Origin: Alphaproteobacteria bacterium
Lineage (GTDB): Bacteria > Pseudomonadota > Alphaproteobacteria > JAJFFI01
DNA: 64,000 nt
Direction: 5' to 3'
NCBI GenBank assembly: GCA_030066595.1
Contig: JASJBI010000001.1
Span: forward strand, 1 to 64,000
Below are positions 44,130 to 55,400 of this stretch, piece after piece. Each line of letters starts with the position of its first letter. Position 1 is the stretch's first letter. Below the pieces are notes generated by a model, which worked only from the letters and a program-made list of their open reading frames with translations, was not told the origin of the DNA and did no database searches. The translations under genes were made by a program, and so were the position numbers.

Positions 44130-45083
44130 ATGAGCCAGTCAAAGAAGGGTGTCAACGGGTCGTCGAAGCGACGCCGCAAGGCCGTCGGCGCCGATGTCCG
44201 AAAGTCGAAGAAGAGCGCCGTGACGACGCCGGCCATCCCGCCGGCGGCGCGGTCGCTTGCCAGCCCCGGGGCCGCCACGCGGGTGAACGCCGGCGGCGCG
44301 GCGAAGACCAACAGGCCGGCTAAGCCGAACGGCAAGGGCGCTCCTGTGGCAGCGCCCAAATCCACAACCGGCGTTGAGCGAACGAAGCTCGGGGCCGAGA
44401 AGGCCAAGATGCCCAGCAAGGCGACGCGGGACGCGGCGGTCAAGCTTGCAACGGCCGGAAAGCGTCGGGCCCGGCCATCCCCGGTCACCGAACCGGTGGC
44501 CGCTGCCGACCGCACGCCGGGATCGACGCCCGAGCCAGCGGAACGGCCGCTCGCGCCCGCGCCAATGGCCACCGTGCGTCAGGCCCGCCATGCGGCCGCG
44601 CCGGTCGGGGTGACGGCCCAAGTGGCGCCCGCGGTGGGCGGCGCCTCAGAAGGTCGGCACGATCAGGCCGACATGTTCGCCGCGGTCTTTGGCTTCCGCG
44701 CTCCCGGGGGCGGCCTGCTTGCCGCCGACATCGCCGGGCCGCTGGCTGCGATCGCGGGCCTGAGCCGCGCCAATCTCAACGCCATGCTGAATGCCAGCTC
44801 GCTCGCCGCCCGTGGGGCCCGCGATATCGGCCGCCAACTCGCCGCCTACGGCCACGAGGACCTCAATGGCGGCCTCAACACGCTGCGCGCCCTGCTGGCC
44901 GCCAAGAGCGTTCCGGACGCCGCGGTCGTGCAGGCGGAGTTTGCGCGCGACAGCCTGGAAAAGGTGATGAGCCGGTCGACCGAACTTTCGCGGCTGACCC
45001 TGCGCGCCGCCCAGCAGGCCGCCGAGCCGGTCGGCGAACAGCTCGCCAAGGGGCTCAAAGGGCTCGGGATTCGCTCCAGTTGA
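44130..45083 (+). CDS. Phasin family protein
   Basis: A 317-residue protein. The first 190 residues are a basic, Ala/Pro/Lys-rich disordered region starting MSQSKKGVNGSSKRRRK. The last 120 residues form amphipathic helices typical of phasins (VQAEFARDSLEKVMSRSTEL, then SRLTLRAAQQAAEPVGEQLAK). Phasins coat polyhydroxyalkanoate granules. The long basic leader may bind DNA or other anionic surfaces, as in PhaM/PhaF-like proteins, which is inference. I start at ATG 44130 with GGGAGG upstream. Confidence 0.82.
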   Translation: MSQSKKGVNGSSKRRRKAVGADVRKSKKSAVTTPAIPPAARSLASPGAATRVNAGGAAKTNRPAKPNGKGAPVAAPKSTTGVERTKLGAEKAKMPSKATRDAAVKLATAGKRRARPSPVTEPVAAADRTPGSTPEPAERPLAPAPMATVRQARHAAAPVGVTAQVAPAVGGASEGRHDQADMFAAVFGFRAPGGGLLAADIAGPLAAIAGLSRANLNAMLNASSLAARGARDIGRQLAAYGHEDLNGGLNTLRALLAAKSVPDAAVVQAEFARDSLEKVMSRSTELSRLTLRAAQQAAEPVGEQLAKGLKGLGIRSS

Positions 45084-45344
45084 AGGGTGCGGGCAGGGCA
45101 GGATGATGGCCTGCCAGTTCACTCTGCCGGGCCTTTTCCTCGCGCTTAACCTTAACAGGTTATAGACAGAGCCGCGCGAAGATCGACCTTTCGCTTTGGG
45201 CGATTGACAAAGCCCCCGGCGCAGGTGTTTCAATTGAGTGGCTCAGGTCTTATCTAGATCAGAGGCATCCGAAGGGAATTCGGACCCCTGCCGGCCAACT
45301 GTCAGCGAATAGATGGCGCCGGTCAGGAAAGAGGCGGAGGAATA

Positions 45345-45671
45345 ATGAGCGATTGGGACGATCGCACCCCCAACGGGCCCGGCACCGGCGTGGTGATCAA
45401 GCCGCGGACGCGGACGAAAAAGCCGTCCATGTACAAGGTGCTGATGCTCAATGACGACTACACGCCGATGGAGTTCGTGGTCCACGTCCTCGAGCGGTTC
45501 TTTGGCAAGACCCACGAGGACGCCACGCGGATCATGATGCACGTCCATCAGCGCGGCGTCGGCGTCTGCGGCGTCTATACGTTCGAAGTGGCAGAAACCA
45601 AGGTGAATCAGGTCGTTGAATACGCACGGCGGCATCAACACCCGCTGCAGTGCTCTTTGGAAAAGGATTGA
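45345..45671 (+). CDS. clpS: ATP-dependent Clp protease adaptor ClpS
   Basis: A 108-residue N-end-rule adaptor. The core is [25 protein letters not shown], with the DDYTPM substrate-binding segment, and [30 protein letters not shown] closes the fold. It delivers proteins with destabilising N-terminal residues to ClpA. A strong GCGGAGG precedes the ATG. A TTGACA at 45204-45209 lies in the upstream gap and may be part of a promoter, although no clear -10 follows it. clpA starts six bases after its stop. Confidence 0.95.
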   Translation: MSDWDDRTPNGPGTGVVIKPRTRTKKPSMYKVLMLNDDYTPMEFVVHVLERFFGKTHEDATRIMMHVHQRGVGVCGVYTFEVAETKVNQVVEYARRHQHPLQCSLEKD

Positions 45672-45677
45672 TCGTCC

Positions 45678-47996
45678 GTGCTTTCGCCGAAACTTGAACA
45701 GACCCTGCACCGCGCGCTGGCCCACGCCAACGACCGCAAGCACGAATACTGTACCCTCGAGCATCTGCTGCTCGCCCTGGCCGAGGATCAGGATGCGGTC
45801 GCCGTGCTGCGGGCTTGCGGCGTCGAGATCGATCGCCTGCGCCAGGATCTCAGCGAGTACATGGAGAACGAGCTCAGCAACCTGGTCGGCGACGGCCGGG
45901 AAGAGGCCAAGCCGACGGCGAGCTTCCAGCGGGTTCTGCAGCGGGCTGCGATCCATGTGCAGTCGTCCGGCCGCGAGGAGGTGACGGGCGCCAACGTGCT
46001 GGTCGCCATGTTCGCCGAGCGGGAGTCGCATGCGGTCTACTTCCTGCAAGAGCAGGACATGACCCGCTTCGATGCGGTGAACTATATCTCGCACGGCATC
46101 GCCAAACGGCCGGGGCTGTCCGAGACCCGCTCGATCGAGGGCACGGATGAGGAAGCCGGCGCCGAGTCGGTCGTCAAGCAGGCTCAGGAGGCGCTCGACG
46201 CCTACTGCGTCAACCTCAACACCAAGGCCGGCGAGGGGCGCATCGATCCCCTCATCGGGCGCGAGGCCGAGGTCGAGCGCACGGTGCAGATCCTCTGCCG
46301 CCGGCAAAAGAACAACCCGCTCTACGTCGGCGACCCGGGCGTCGGCAAGACCGCCATCGCCGAAGGGCTGGCCCGGCGCATCACGAAGGGCGAAGTCCCC
46401 GAGGTTCTGGCGAACGCCGTGATCTACGCCCTGGACATGGGCGCGCTGTTGGCCGGGACGCGGTATCGCGGCGATTTCGAGGAACGGCTCAAAGCTGTGC
46501 TGCGCGAACTGGAACAGCAGCCGGGCGCGATCCTGTTCATCGACGAGATCCACACGGTGATCGGCGCCGGCGCCACCAGCGGCGGCTCGATGGACGCCTC
46601 GAACCTGCTGAAACCGTCCCTGGCCGCGGGCAACCTGCGCTGTATCGGCTCGACCACCTACAAGGAGTACCGCAACTATTTCGAGAAAGATCGCGCCTTG
46701 GTCCGGCGCTTCCAGAAGATCGACATCGTCGAGCCGTCGATGGAAGACACCGTGCGCATCCTGCGCGGCCTCAAGCCCTATTACGAAGAGCACCACAAGG
46801 TGCAGTACTCGGCCGAGGCGCTTCGTGCCGCGGTCGAGCTGTCCTCGCGCTACATCAACGACCGCAAGCTGCCGGACAAGGCGATCGACGTGATCGACGA
46901 GGTCGGCGCGGCGCAGATGCTGGTGCCGGCGAAGAAGCGCAAGAAGACCATCACCGTGCGCGCGATCGAAGACGTGGTGGCCAAGATCGCCCGCATCCCG
47001 CCGAAGAACGTGTCGCGGGACGACAAGCGGACCCTGAGCAACCTTGAGCGAGATCTCAAGCGCATGGTGTACGGGCAGGACGAGGCGATCGACGCGCTGA
47101 CCGCGGCGATCAAGCTGGCCCGCGCCGGACTGCGCGAGCCGGAAAAGCCGATCGGCTGTTATCTGTTCAGCGGCCCCACCGGCGTCGGCAAGACCGAGGT
47201 GGCGCGCCAGCTGGCAATGACCCTGGGTGTCGAGCTGGTCCGGTTCGACATGTCCGAGTACATGGAACGGCATAGCGTGTCGCGCCTGATCGGCGCGCCG
47301 CCGGGCTATGTGGGCTTCGACCAGGGCGGCCTCCTGACCGATGCCATCGACCAGAATCCCTACGCGGTGCTGTTGCTCGACGAGATCGAGAAGGCGCATC
47401 CGGATCTGTTCAACATCCTGTTGCAGGTGATGGACCACGGCAAGCTCACCGACCACAACGGCAAGAGCATCGACTTCCGCAACGTGATCCTGATCATGAC
47501 CACCAATGCCGGAGCCGCCGAGATGGCCAAGCCGGCCATCGGCTTCGAGCGGACCGAGCGCATCGGCGACGACATGGAGGCGATCGAGCGGATGTTCACG
47601 CCGGAGTTCCGCAACCGGCTCGATTCGATCATCGGCTTCAAGGCGCTGACCACCGAGATCGTCGGCCGCGTCGTCGACAAGTTCATCATGCAGCTCGAGG
47701 AGCAGTTGGCCGACCGCGGCGTGACCATCGAGCTCGCCCCGGAGGCGCGCGAATGGCTGGCCAACCGCGGCTATGACCTGCGCTTCGGCGCCCGCCCGCT
47801 GGCCCGGGTCATCCAGGAGCACGTCAAGAAGCCGCTCTCGGAAGAGCTCTTGTTCGGCAAGCTCGTCAAAGGCGGTACGGTCCACGTCTCGCTCGACAAG
47901 GACCAGAAGCTTGCCTTCCGCTTCCGCAAGGCCGCTGGCCGGCGCGGCGGGGGCAGGGGCAGCAAGACGCCGAAAGAGCCCGCGCTGGTCGAATAA
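45678..47996 (+). CDS. clpA: ATP-dependent Clp protease ATP-binding subunit ClpA
   Basis: A 772-residue Hsp100 unfoldase with an N-domain, Walker A1 in [19 protein letters not shown], Walker B1 in [19 protein letters not shown], and a second AAA+ domain with [16 protein letters not shown] and [18 protein letters not shown]. Pore-loop aromatics ([13 protein letters not shown] and [11 protein letters not shown]) are present. It feeds substrates to ClpP, encoded elsewhere. The start codon is GTG (45678). The C-terminus is basic and Gly-rich. Confidence 0.96.
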   Translation: MLSPKLEQTLHRALAHANDRKHEYCTLEHLLLALAEDQDAVAVLRACGVEIDRLRQDLSEYMENELSNLVGDGREEAKPTASFQRVLQRAAIHVQSSGREEVTGANVLVAMFAERESHAVYFLQEQDMTRFDAVNYISHGIAKRPGLSETRSIEGTDEEAGAESVVKQAQEALDAYCVNLNTKAGEGRIDPLIGREAEVERTVQILCRRQKNNPLYVGDPGVGKTAIAEGLARRITKGEVPEVLANAVIYALDMGALLAGTRYRGDFEERLKAVLRELEQQPGAILFIDEIHTVIGAGATSGGSMDASNLLKPSLAAGNLRCIGSTTYKEYRNYFEKDRALVRRFQKIDIVEPSMEDTVRILRGLKPYYEEHHKVQYSAEALRAAVELSSRYINDRKLPDKAIDVIDEVGAAQMLVPAKKRKKTITVRAIEDVVAKIARIPPKNVSRDDKRTLSNLERDLKRMVYGQDEAIDALTAAIKLARAGLREPEKPIGCYLFSGPTGVGKTEVARQLAMTLGVELVRFDMSEYMERHSVSRLIGAPPGYVGFDQGGLLTDAIDQNPYAVLLLDEIEKAHPDLFNILLQVMDHGKLTDHNGKSIDFRNVILIMTTNAGAAEMAKPAIGFERTERIGDDMEAIERMFTPEFRNRLDSIIGFKALTTEIVGRVVDKFIMQLEEQLADRGVTIELAPEAREWLANRGYDLRFGARPLARVIQEHVKKPLSEELLFGKLVKGGTVHVSLDKDQKLAFRFRKAAGRRGGGRGSKTPKEPALVE

Positions 47997-48067
47997 CTCC
48001 GTTCCGGCCGGCGACGCCCGGACCGGGATGACAAACGGCTTGTCGCTCGCGAAGGGGCCAACATCGC

Positions 48068-49189
48068 ATGGCCGCGGACTTCCTCTCTGGATACCGGGTG
48101 CTCGATCTCGGCCAGTACGTGCCGGGACCCTACGCGGCCCTGATCCTGGCCGACCTCGGCGCCGAGGTCGTCAAGGTCGAGCCGCCGGGCGGCGAGCCCA
48201 TGCGGCGCTTCGGCCCGCGGCCGGACGACGGCATCTCCCCCTTCTACCGGGTCATGAACGGCGGCAAGACCGTGGTCAGCTTGGACCTCAAGTCGGAGGC
48301 CGGCAGCCGGTCCTTCCGCGCCCTGCTCGAGGCGGCCGACGTTCTGGTGGAGTCCTATCGTCCCGGGGTGCTGGATCGCCTCGGCTTCGGCCGCGAGGTG
48401 CTCGACCGCCTCAACCCTGGCCTGGTGCACTGCGCGCTCTCCGGCTACGGCCAGACCGGCCCGTACCGGTTGCGCGCCGGCCATGATCTGAACTACATGG
48501 CGCTGGGCGGCGGGCTCGCCGCTTCGGGCACGGCCGAAACCCCGACGATCAGCGCGCCGCCGGTGTCCGACTACGCCAGCGGCGTCCAGGCGGCGGCCAC
48601 GGTCATGGCCGCGCTGCTGGGGCGCGCCCGAACAGGCCGCGGCGCCTTCCTTGACATGAGTCTCGCCGAGACCGTCCTGGCCTGGCAGAGCGTCGGCCTT
48701 GCCGGCCTCGCCCATGCGGGCTTCCGGCCGCGGCTCGCCGCCAATCTGATCAATGGCGGGCTCGCCTGTTATCAGATTTATCGCACCGCGGACGGCCGAT
48801 TCCTCACGCTTGGCGCGCTCGAGGAGAAGTTCTGGGCCAACTTCAGCGAGGCCCTGGGCCATCCCGAATGGGCCGCGCGCCAGTGGGAGGCAATGCCCCA
48901 GACGGCGCTGATCGCCGAGGTCGCGGAAACCGTCGGCGCGCAGGACCTGGCGCACTGGAACGCGCTCTTGGACCCGGTGGACTGCTGCTATCAGGCGGTG
49001 GTCGACTTCGACGAGATCGCCGATCATCCGCAGATCCGGGCCCGCGGCATGATCGCCGGCGGCGGCGCGCGGCCGCTGGAAGCGCTCTATCCGGCCTGGA
49101 TCGACGGTCGGCCCCCGGACGATCGTCCGGCGGTGCGCGAGGTGGACGTCGCGGACGTGCTGGCTGCGTGGTCACAGACCGGCGTTTGA
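48068..49189 (+). CDS. CaiB/BaiF family CoA-transferase (racemase/formyl-CoA transferase type)
   Basis: A 373-residue family III CoA-transferase. The opening YRVLDLGQYVPGPYAALILADLGAEVVKVEPPGGEP is standard, shown here as VPGPYAALILADLGAEVVKV; the catalytic Asp lies in RGAFLDMSLAETVLAW and the mid-region has SGYGQTGPYRLRAGHDLNYM. Length matches alpha-methylacyl-CoA racemase and CoA-transferases. Substrate is unknown. It is rightward and follows clpA by 71 bases but is functionally unrelated. Confidence 0.9.
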   Translation: MAADFLSGYRVLDLGQYVPGPYAALILADLGAEVVKVEPPGGEPMRRFGPRPDDGISPFYRVMNGGKTVVSLDLKSEAGSRSFRALLEAADVLVESYRPGVLDRLGFGREVLDRLNPGLVHCALSGYGQTGPYRLRAGHDLNYMALGGGLAASGTAETPTISAPPVSDYASGVQAAATVMAALLGRARTGRGAFLDMSLAETVLAWQSVGLAGLAHAGFRPRLAANLINGGLACYQIYRTADGRFLTLGALEEKFWANFSEALGHPEWAARQWEAMPQTALIAEVAETVGAQDLAHWNALLDPVDCCYQAVVDFDEIADHPQIRARGMIAGGGARPLEALYPAWIDGRPPDDRPAVREVDVADVLAAWSQTGV

Positions 49190-49196
49190 TCCCGGC

Positions 49197-49886
49197 TCAC
49201 CGCTTGGTCGCAAGTTGTCGATGCACGTGCCACACCCGTTGTGCCACGGTGAACGCCGTCATCCCCAGCAGCACATAGATCACCGGCTGCAACAGTCCGG
49301 TCCAGAGACCGAAAGTCAGGATCAGGATCCGCTCGGGCCGGGTCGCAATCCCGACCTTGCAGTGCGCGCCGAGGGCTTCGGCCCGGGCCCGGGTATAGCT
49401 GACCAGGATCGCGCCGGTCAGCGCGCAGAGCGTGAGCGCCGCTGCTACGGGCGCACCGTGCACGGCGAAGTGGTAGGCGATGGCGGCAAAGATGGCGCCC
49501 TCGGAGACCCGGTCCAGGGTGGAGTCGATGAAGGCGCCGAAACCGCCAGCGCGTCCCTGATGGCGCGCCATGGCGCCGTCGAGGAGGTCGAGCAAGCCGG
49601 CCAGCAGCCACACCACCCCTGCCGCGACAAACTGGTCGATGACGATCAGCGCGGCGGCGAACACGCTGGTGACAGCTCCGGCGATGGTGACTTGGTTGGG
49701 CGCAAGGCCGGTACGGCTGAGCGCCCGGGTCAGCGGCGCCAGCACACTTTCGATGCGGCAATGCAGCGCGGCCCGCAGCTTCTCCATCTGCAGCGGCCAC
49801 AGGGGTTGTTCTGGTGCGTCGCCCTTGCGGGCCAGCACCTCGTCGCCGACGAACTTAGAACTGGGTCCCCTCTCCATGTCCTTCAC
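49197..49886 (-). CDS. CDP-alcohol phosphatidyltransferase family protein
   Basis: A 229-residue membrane phospholipid-synthesis enzyme. The CDP-OH signature DGAMARHQGRAGGFGAFIDSTLDR matches D-G-x2-A-R-x8-G-x3-D-x3-D and is flanked by about six membrane helices. The polar acceptor (glycerol-phosphate, inositol-phosphate or choline) cannot be assigned; clustering gives no help. It has an unusually long N-terminal cytoplasmic region of about 55 residues. Confidence 0.88.
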   Translation of the reverse strand: MKDMERGPSSKFVGDEVLARKGDAPEQPLWPLQMEKLRAALHCRIESVLAPLTRALSRTGLAPNQVTIAGAVTSVFAAALIVIDQFVAAGVVWLLAGLLDLLDGAMARHQGRAGGFGAFIDSTLDRVSEGAIFAAIAYHFAVHGAPVAAALTLCALTGAILVSYTRARAEALGAHCKVGIATRPERILILTFGLWTGLLQPVIYVLLGMTAFTVAQRVWHVHRQLATKR

Positions 49887-49929
49887 CCGTTCGCTCCCGT
49901 TGGCGAGGTCTTCTGATGCTGCTCCCCGT

Positions 49930-50625
49930 TTAGTGGAACGCCTCGCGCGCCTGACGCGCTTGATGCGCCCAGTACTCTGCCTTGCCGTGGTCCACCGGCT
50001 GGTTCAGTTCGCCTTCCAGATAGACTTGGACCATCTGATCCATGGCCGCGACATGGCCGGACTCGGCCGCGCGGGTCAGCCACTTGATCGCCTCGTCCGG
50101 GTCCCGGTCGACACCAATGCCCAGAGAGTACATCTGCGACAGTTCGTAGACCGCGAGATGATCCCCGAGATTGGCGGCCTTGATGTTGGCGTCCAATGCC
50201 AATTCGGGCCAGCCCATCTGGCGATAGATGATGGCCCCGACGCGATACACCATGACGTTGTCCGGCGCCAGGCGGATGGCGGTCTGGATCGGTTCGACCG
50301 CCTCGCTGTAGCGTTTCAGCGACGCTAGCGCGCCGGCGAGCTCCAGGTGGCTGCGGGCATCTTGCGACGCGATTTGGGTGGCGGCCGTGTACTCGTCCAC
50401 CGCGCGCTCGTAGCGTCCCGCGACATAGAGCGCACGGGCGAAGTTCCAGCGTGCTTCGACGTCGTCCGGGAACTGCCCGACCGCCCGTTCGCAGATCACC
50501 GTGTCCCCGTCCCGCGCGCTCGCGGCGCACAGGCTGCGCAGATCGGCGGCCAGGGCCGGGCACGAGACCGCGGCAAGCGCTGCGCCAGCGAACAGAAAGG
50601 CGGTCATGGCTGGAATGCGTTCCAT
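49930..50625 (-). CDS. Exported TPR/Sel1-repeat protein
   Basis: A 231-residue protein with a signal peptide (MTAFLFAGAALAAVSCPALAADL; cleavage near residue 27), two or three TPR units (about 40-150; EARWNFARALYVAGRYERAV) and Sel1-like repeats at the end (AVYELSQMYSLGIGVDRDPDEAIKWLTRAA and so on; two units). It probably mediates protein contacts in the periplasm. AAGGAGGG upstream supports the ATG at 50625. The longer frame is antisense-like. Confidence 0.82.
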   Translation of the reverse strand: MERIPAMTAFLFAGAALAAVSCPALAADLRSLCAASARDGDTVICERAVGQFPDDVEARWNFARALYVAGRYERAVDEYTAATQIASQDARSHLELAGALASLKRYSEAVEPIQTAIRLAPDNVMVYRVGAIIYRQMGWPELALDANIKAANLGDHLAVYELSQMYSLGIGVDRDPDEAIKWLTRAAESGHVAAMDQMVQVYLEGELNQPVDHGKAEYWAHQARQAREAFH

Positions 50626-50692
50626 CGGGACCCTCCTTGAACAGCGCGAACCGTTAGTCTTGCACGTTCTGCGACTTGTCGGAAGGCTGCCG

Positions 50693-51853
50693 CTAGGTCT
50701 CTTGCCGGAATGGCGACTGGGCGGCAAGCGCCCGGAGCTCGCCCTCCATGGCGACCCGTTCGCGGTCCAGGTAGTCGGCCACGGCCTCGCGGAACCCCGG
50801 GTCGCGGATCCAGTGGGCGCTCCAAGTGCGCACGGGCAGATAGCCGCGCTGGATCTTGTGCGGACCCTGGGCGCCCGCCTCGACCCGCGCGAGTCCCGTT
50901 TCGATCGCGAAATCGATGGCGCGGTAGTAGCAGGCTTCGAAGTGCAGGAACTTGTATTGCCGGTCGCAGCCCCAGTTGCGGCCGTAGATCGCGTCCTGGC
51001 CCAAGAGATTGAGCGCGCCGGCCACCAGCCGACCGTCATGCTCGGCCATGACCAGAAGGATCCGGTCCCTGAGGCTTGCCCCGATCCGGTCGAAGAACTC
51101 CCGGGTCAGATACGGATACCCCCATTTGCGATCGCTTGTGCTGGTGTAGTGACGGAAGAACGCGTCCCAATGGACGGGCCTGATGTCGTCGCCGCTCAAC
51201 ATGTGGATCCGCACGCCGCTCTCGGCCACCTGGCGCCGCTCCTTGCGAACCGCCTTGCGTTTTCGTGAGGACAACGCGGCGAGGAAGTCGTCGAAACACT
51301 GGTAACCGTCGTTCCGCCAGTGGAACTGCTCGCCGAGGCGGAGCAGCAGACCGGCCTGCTCGAAGACGCGCGTCTCCTCCTCGCTGGGAAAGGTCACGTG
51401 CAGGGACGAGACGCCTATGCGCCGCGCCACCTCGACCATACCGGCGACCAGCGCCCGGCGCGCCCGACCGGCCTCGTCACCAGGCCTGACGAGGAGGCGG
51501 GGGCCGGTCACCGGCGTGAACGGCACCGAGACCTGAAGTTTCGGGTAATAGCGCCCGCCGGCCCGCTCATAGGCGTCGGCCCAGCCGTGGTCGAAGACAT
51601 ATTCGCCGTAGGAGTGGGATTTGAGATACATGGGCGCGCAGGCGGTCACCTGCCCGGCGGCGTTCTCCACGACCAGATGCTGTGGCAGCCAGCCCGCATC
51701 ACCGCCTACCGAGCCGCTGTCTTCCAGCGCTTTGAGAAAGGCATGGCTCACGAAAGGGCTGTCCTCGCCGGCGCAGCCGTCCCAGTCGGCCGCATCGATC
51801 CCATGCAGGCCGTCGATCACGCGAATCGCAGTGGCGTCGCTCCCGTCAGGCAT
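50693..51853 (-). CDS. FemAB-like GNAT N-acyltransferase
   Basis: A 386-residue double-GNAT protein of the PF04339-like (FemAB_like) family. Segments such as LPQHLVVENAAGQVTACAPMYLKSHSYGEYVFDHGWADAY and the mid-protein FDDFLAALSSRKRKAVRKERR are typical (KRKAVRKER is the basic CoA-contact region), as is the late GRNWGCDRQYKFLHFEACYYRAIDFAIE. The role is thought to be acyl or aminoacyl transfer to cell-envelope or other substrates but is unproven. I use the ATG at 51853; the frame opens with a TTG at 51859. Confidence 0.85.
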   Translation of the reverse strand: MPDGSDATAIRVIDGLHGIDAADWDGCAGEDSPFVSHAFLKALEDSGSVGGDAGWLPQHLVVENAAGQVTACAPMYLKSHSYGEYVFDHGWADAYERAGGRYYPKLQVSVPFTPVTGPRLLVRPGDEAGRARRALVAGMVEVARRIGVSSLHVTFPSEEETRVFEQAGLLLRLGEQFHWRNDGYQCFDDFLAALSSRKRKAVRKERRQVAESGVRIHMLSGDDIRPVHWDAFFRHYTSTSDRKWGYPYLTREFFDRIGASLRDRILLVMAEHDGRLVAGALNLLGQDAIYGRNWGCDRQYKFLHFEACYYRAIDFAIETGLARVEAGAQGPHKIQRGYLPVRTWSAHWIRDPGFREAVADYLDRERVAMEGELRALAAQSPFRQET

Positions 51854-52431
51854 GCTCAACAGTATGTGCGGTGGCCGCGGACACTGCTACCAATTTGGCC
51901 GATTCCCGGCGACCGGCAAGCGCCGCCGCCCACCCAATGGCGCTCGCTAGTCTTCGCATTCTGGCGCCCGGTGGCTTGCCGCGCACCGTCTAGGGCGCTA
52001 TGTCGGGTCCGGAAGTCCGGCGCCCGCAACGGCATGGTTGCTGCGACGCTCGGACTGTGCGGGGGAATCGCGGTCTGGCTCACAAACGCGAAGTCTCGTG
52101 CGGCATGCTTGACGCCGCGCGTTTGCACACTCGCACAAGGGAGCGCATTTCCGAGCGTGGGACCCACGACCAGATCAAGGCCGAAATGATTGGCGGCACG
52201 ATGTCCTCAATGGCAGAGCACCAGCCGGTTTCTGAACCCGATCGAACGCGTGCCCGCGGGTCGCACGGGCGAGGTGGGTGCTCAGGTCCGTTTGCGCATG
52301 CGGTGTCTGCTTCAAGTCCGGGGATTTCGTGTCAAAACCAAGCGAGCAATCCTCGATATTTCGATTCCCGGCCGTATATCAGTCGGATAGCGAGAACTGC
52401 GAACTCCTTTGCAGACATTGGGGGGTAAGAC
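51854..52431. other. Intergenic region upstream of the PAS histidine kinase operon
   Basis: About 580 bases separate the leftward acyltransferase and the rightward kinase genes. I see short palindromes (for example TCCGG-AAG-TCCGG near 52010) but no gene with recognisable product, no terminator and no clear promoter. A leading AT-richer part near 52340-52390 could hold the operon promoter. Confidence 0.4.
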
Positions 52432-55400
52432 ATGCCCAATCTTCAGGCTGGTGACTCGAGCTACGCCCGCTTCACGAAGGCGCAACTTGTCGAGCGCGTT
52501 TGCGAGCTCGAGCGGCGGCTTGGCGAAGTCGAGGAAGGCGCGTCGGCGTCGCGTAACCCCGAAACGGACCGCGGCTCCGATCTGCCATCGCTGAATCTCA
52601 TCCTGGAGCATCTGGACCAAGGCGTCGCGGTGTTCGATGCCGACCTCGACTGCATCGCCATGAACCGCACGGTGCGCGAGATCTATGGTCTGCCTGCGGA
52701 CCGCACCACGAGACGCGACAACTTCGCAGACATCATCCGTTACATGGCCGAGCGCGGTGAGTACGGCGCCGTCGATGTCGAGGAAGAGGTGCGGGCGCGC
52801 GTCGAGCTGGCGCAGCGCTTCGAGCCGCAAGTCCTGGAACTCACCCGCCCGAACGGCACGGTGATGGAACTCCGCCGCAATCCCTTGCCCGGGGGCGGGT
52901 TTGTGACCGCCTATAACGACATCACCGAGCGGAAGGTGTCCGAGTCGGCGCTGCTCGACAGCCAGAAGCTGCTGGCGACGGTGGTCGATCACGTCCCCGC
53001 CGTGGTGTTCCTCAGGGACCTGGACGGGCGCTTTCTGGGGATCAATCGCACCTATGAAGAGGTCTACGGAGTCTCTGAAGACGACGTGCGCGGCAAGACG
53101 CTCCATGACGTCTTTCCGAAGGCGCAGGCGGAGGCATACGCGGCCCATGACCGGGAGGTCATCGAACAGGGGCAGCCGATCGAAAAGGAATGGCGCATCG
53201 AGCACGGCGGCGAAGAACATGTCTATGCGTCCGTGGTCTTTCCCATCGCGGACTCCTCCGGCGCTCCCGTTGCCGTCGGCGGCATCGAGCTCGACCTGAG
53301 CGAGCGCCAGCGGGCCCAGGCCGCCGACGAAGCCAAGTCGAAGCTGATCGAGCTGCTGAGCCGGACCGCCGCGCACGCGAACCGAGCCAGGAGTGTTGAG
53401 GACGCCCTGCGGGATTGCCTGGCCGACGTCTGCGGCTACACCGGCTGGCCCATCGGCCACGTCTATGTGCCAGCGACGGACGGCTCGGAGCGGCTGGTCT
53501 CCTCGAAGATCTGGCATCTCGCGGACCCGGGGCGCTTTGCCACATTCCGAGACATTACGGAGAAGACGAGCTTCGCCCCGGGCGTGGGTTTGCCAGGCAG
53601 GGTGTGGCGCAGCGGCGAACCGGCTTGGATCGTCGACGTGAGCAAGGACGCCAATTTCCCACGCGCCAAGTACGCCGACGACATCGGCGTGCGGGCGGGG
53701 TTCGCCACCCCCGTTCTGGTGGGACCGGACTTGGTCGCGGTCCTGGAGTTCTACGCGGAGGAGGCTTTCGAGCCGGACCAAGCGCTCCTGCAAATGCTGG
53801 ATCAGATCGGCAGTCAGTTGGCGCAGGTGGTGGAGAGAGAGCGTTCTGCGAAAGAGCTGCGCGAAAGCGAGGCCCGGTTTCGCGACATCCTGGACTCGAG
53901 CCTGGTCGGCGTCGGGATCAGCAGCGCCGTGGACCAGCGGGTGCTGTTCGCCAACGCGCGGTTCCGCGAGATGTATCGGGTCGGGGATCGGGAGCTGACC
54001 GGGAGTCACGGCCGGGACTTTTATGCCCGCCCCTCGGACCGTGATGCGATCCTCGAACGGTTCAAGAAGGACGGCCTCGTGCAGGATGCCGAAGTCGAGA
54101 TGAAACGGGCCGATGGCACGACTTTCTGGGCCCTCTTGACGGTGCTGCCGACCGAGTTCCAGGGCGAACCGGCGCGTCTGATTTGGAACTACGACATCGA
54201 CGCGCGCAAGAAGGCCGAGAGTCGCTTCAGCGCGCTCCTGGAGTCGGCCCCCGACGCGACGGTGATCGTCAACCGGTCCGGTGAGATCGTCCTCATAAAC
54301 CAGCAGACCGAGCGGCTGTTCGGCTTTGACGCCGAGGAGCTGGTCGGGCGGCCCGTCGAGGTGCTCCTGCCCGAGCGCTACCGAGAGCGCCATCCGGACC
54401 ATCGCAACGGCTTTTTCGAGAACCCCCGCGTGCGGCCCATGGGGGTGGGTCTCGAACTCTATGGACAGGCCAAGGACGGCCGCGAGTTCCCGATCGAGAT
54501 CAGCCTCAGTCCGATCGAGACCGAGGAGGGCACGCTGGTCGCGTCCGCCATCCGCGATGTGACGGAGCGCAAGAAGGCCGAGGTAGAGCTCCAACAGACC
54601 AAGGATCGTCTGGACCTGGCGCTCGAGGGTTCCGGCGACGGCCTCTGGGACTGGGACATGACGTCGGATTATCTCTACATGGACGAACGCTGGGCGCGGA
54701 TGTTGGGTTATGAACTGGATGAACTGGAGAACCACATCGGCACCTGGGAGAGGCTGATAAATCCGGAGGACAAGCCGGGTGTCGAGGCCGAAGTCCAACG
54801 CATGATCGCCGCCGACTCGCCTTTCTATGCCCACGAAGCCCGGCTCAAGTCGAAGTCGGGCGACTGGGTTTGGGTCCTGTCGCGCGGCAAGGTCCTTGAG
54901 CGGGATGAGAACGGTGATCCTGTACGCATGATCGGCACGCATACCGACATCACGGAGCGCAAGCAGGCCGAGGCAGAGCTGCGCGTGGCCAAGGAGAAGG
55001 CCGAGACGGCGCTCGGCGAGCTCAGGTCGGCCCAGCAGCAGCTCGTACAGTCCGAGAAAATGGCCTCGCTCGGCCAGCTCACGGCCGGTATCGCGCACGA
55101 GATCAAGAATCCGCTCAACTTCGTCAACAACTTCGCCGAGACCTCGGTCGAACTCCTGGAGGAACTGAAGCAGGAGGTCGGCGCGGCCGTGGACACCCTG
55201 GACGACGCGGCCAGGGACGAGGTCGAGGACATTTTCCGGATGCTCGGCAAGGACCTTGGCACCATCGCCCATCACGGTCAGCGCGCCGACAGCATCGTCA
55301 AGAACATGCTGATGCATTCCCGGGGCAAGAGCAGCGACCGCTTGCCCACCGACCTGAACGCGCTGGTCGAGGAGGCCATGAATCTGGCCTATCACGGGGA

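Noticed and set aside
45243-47885. 880-codon minus-strand open frame
   Set aside because: Antisense to clpS-clpA; composition is typical of a GC-rich shadow frame.
52190-52390. Possible small PilZ-like protein (ends in AILDIS-like motif)
   Set aside because: Only one motif-like patch, with no RxxxR pattern at proper spacing and no ribosome-binding site. It probably is chance.
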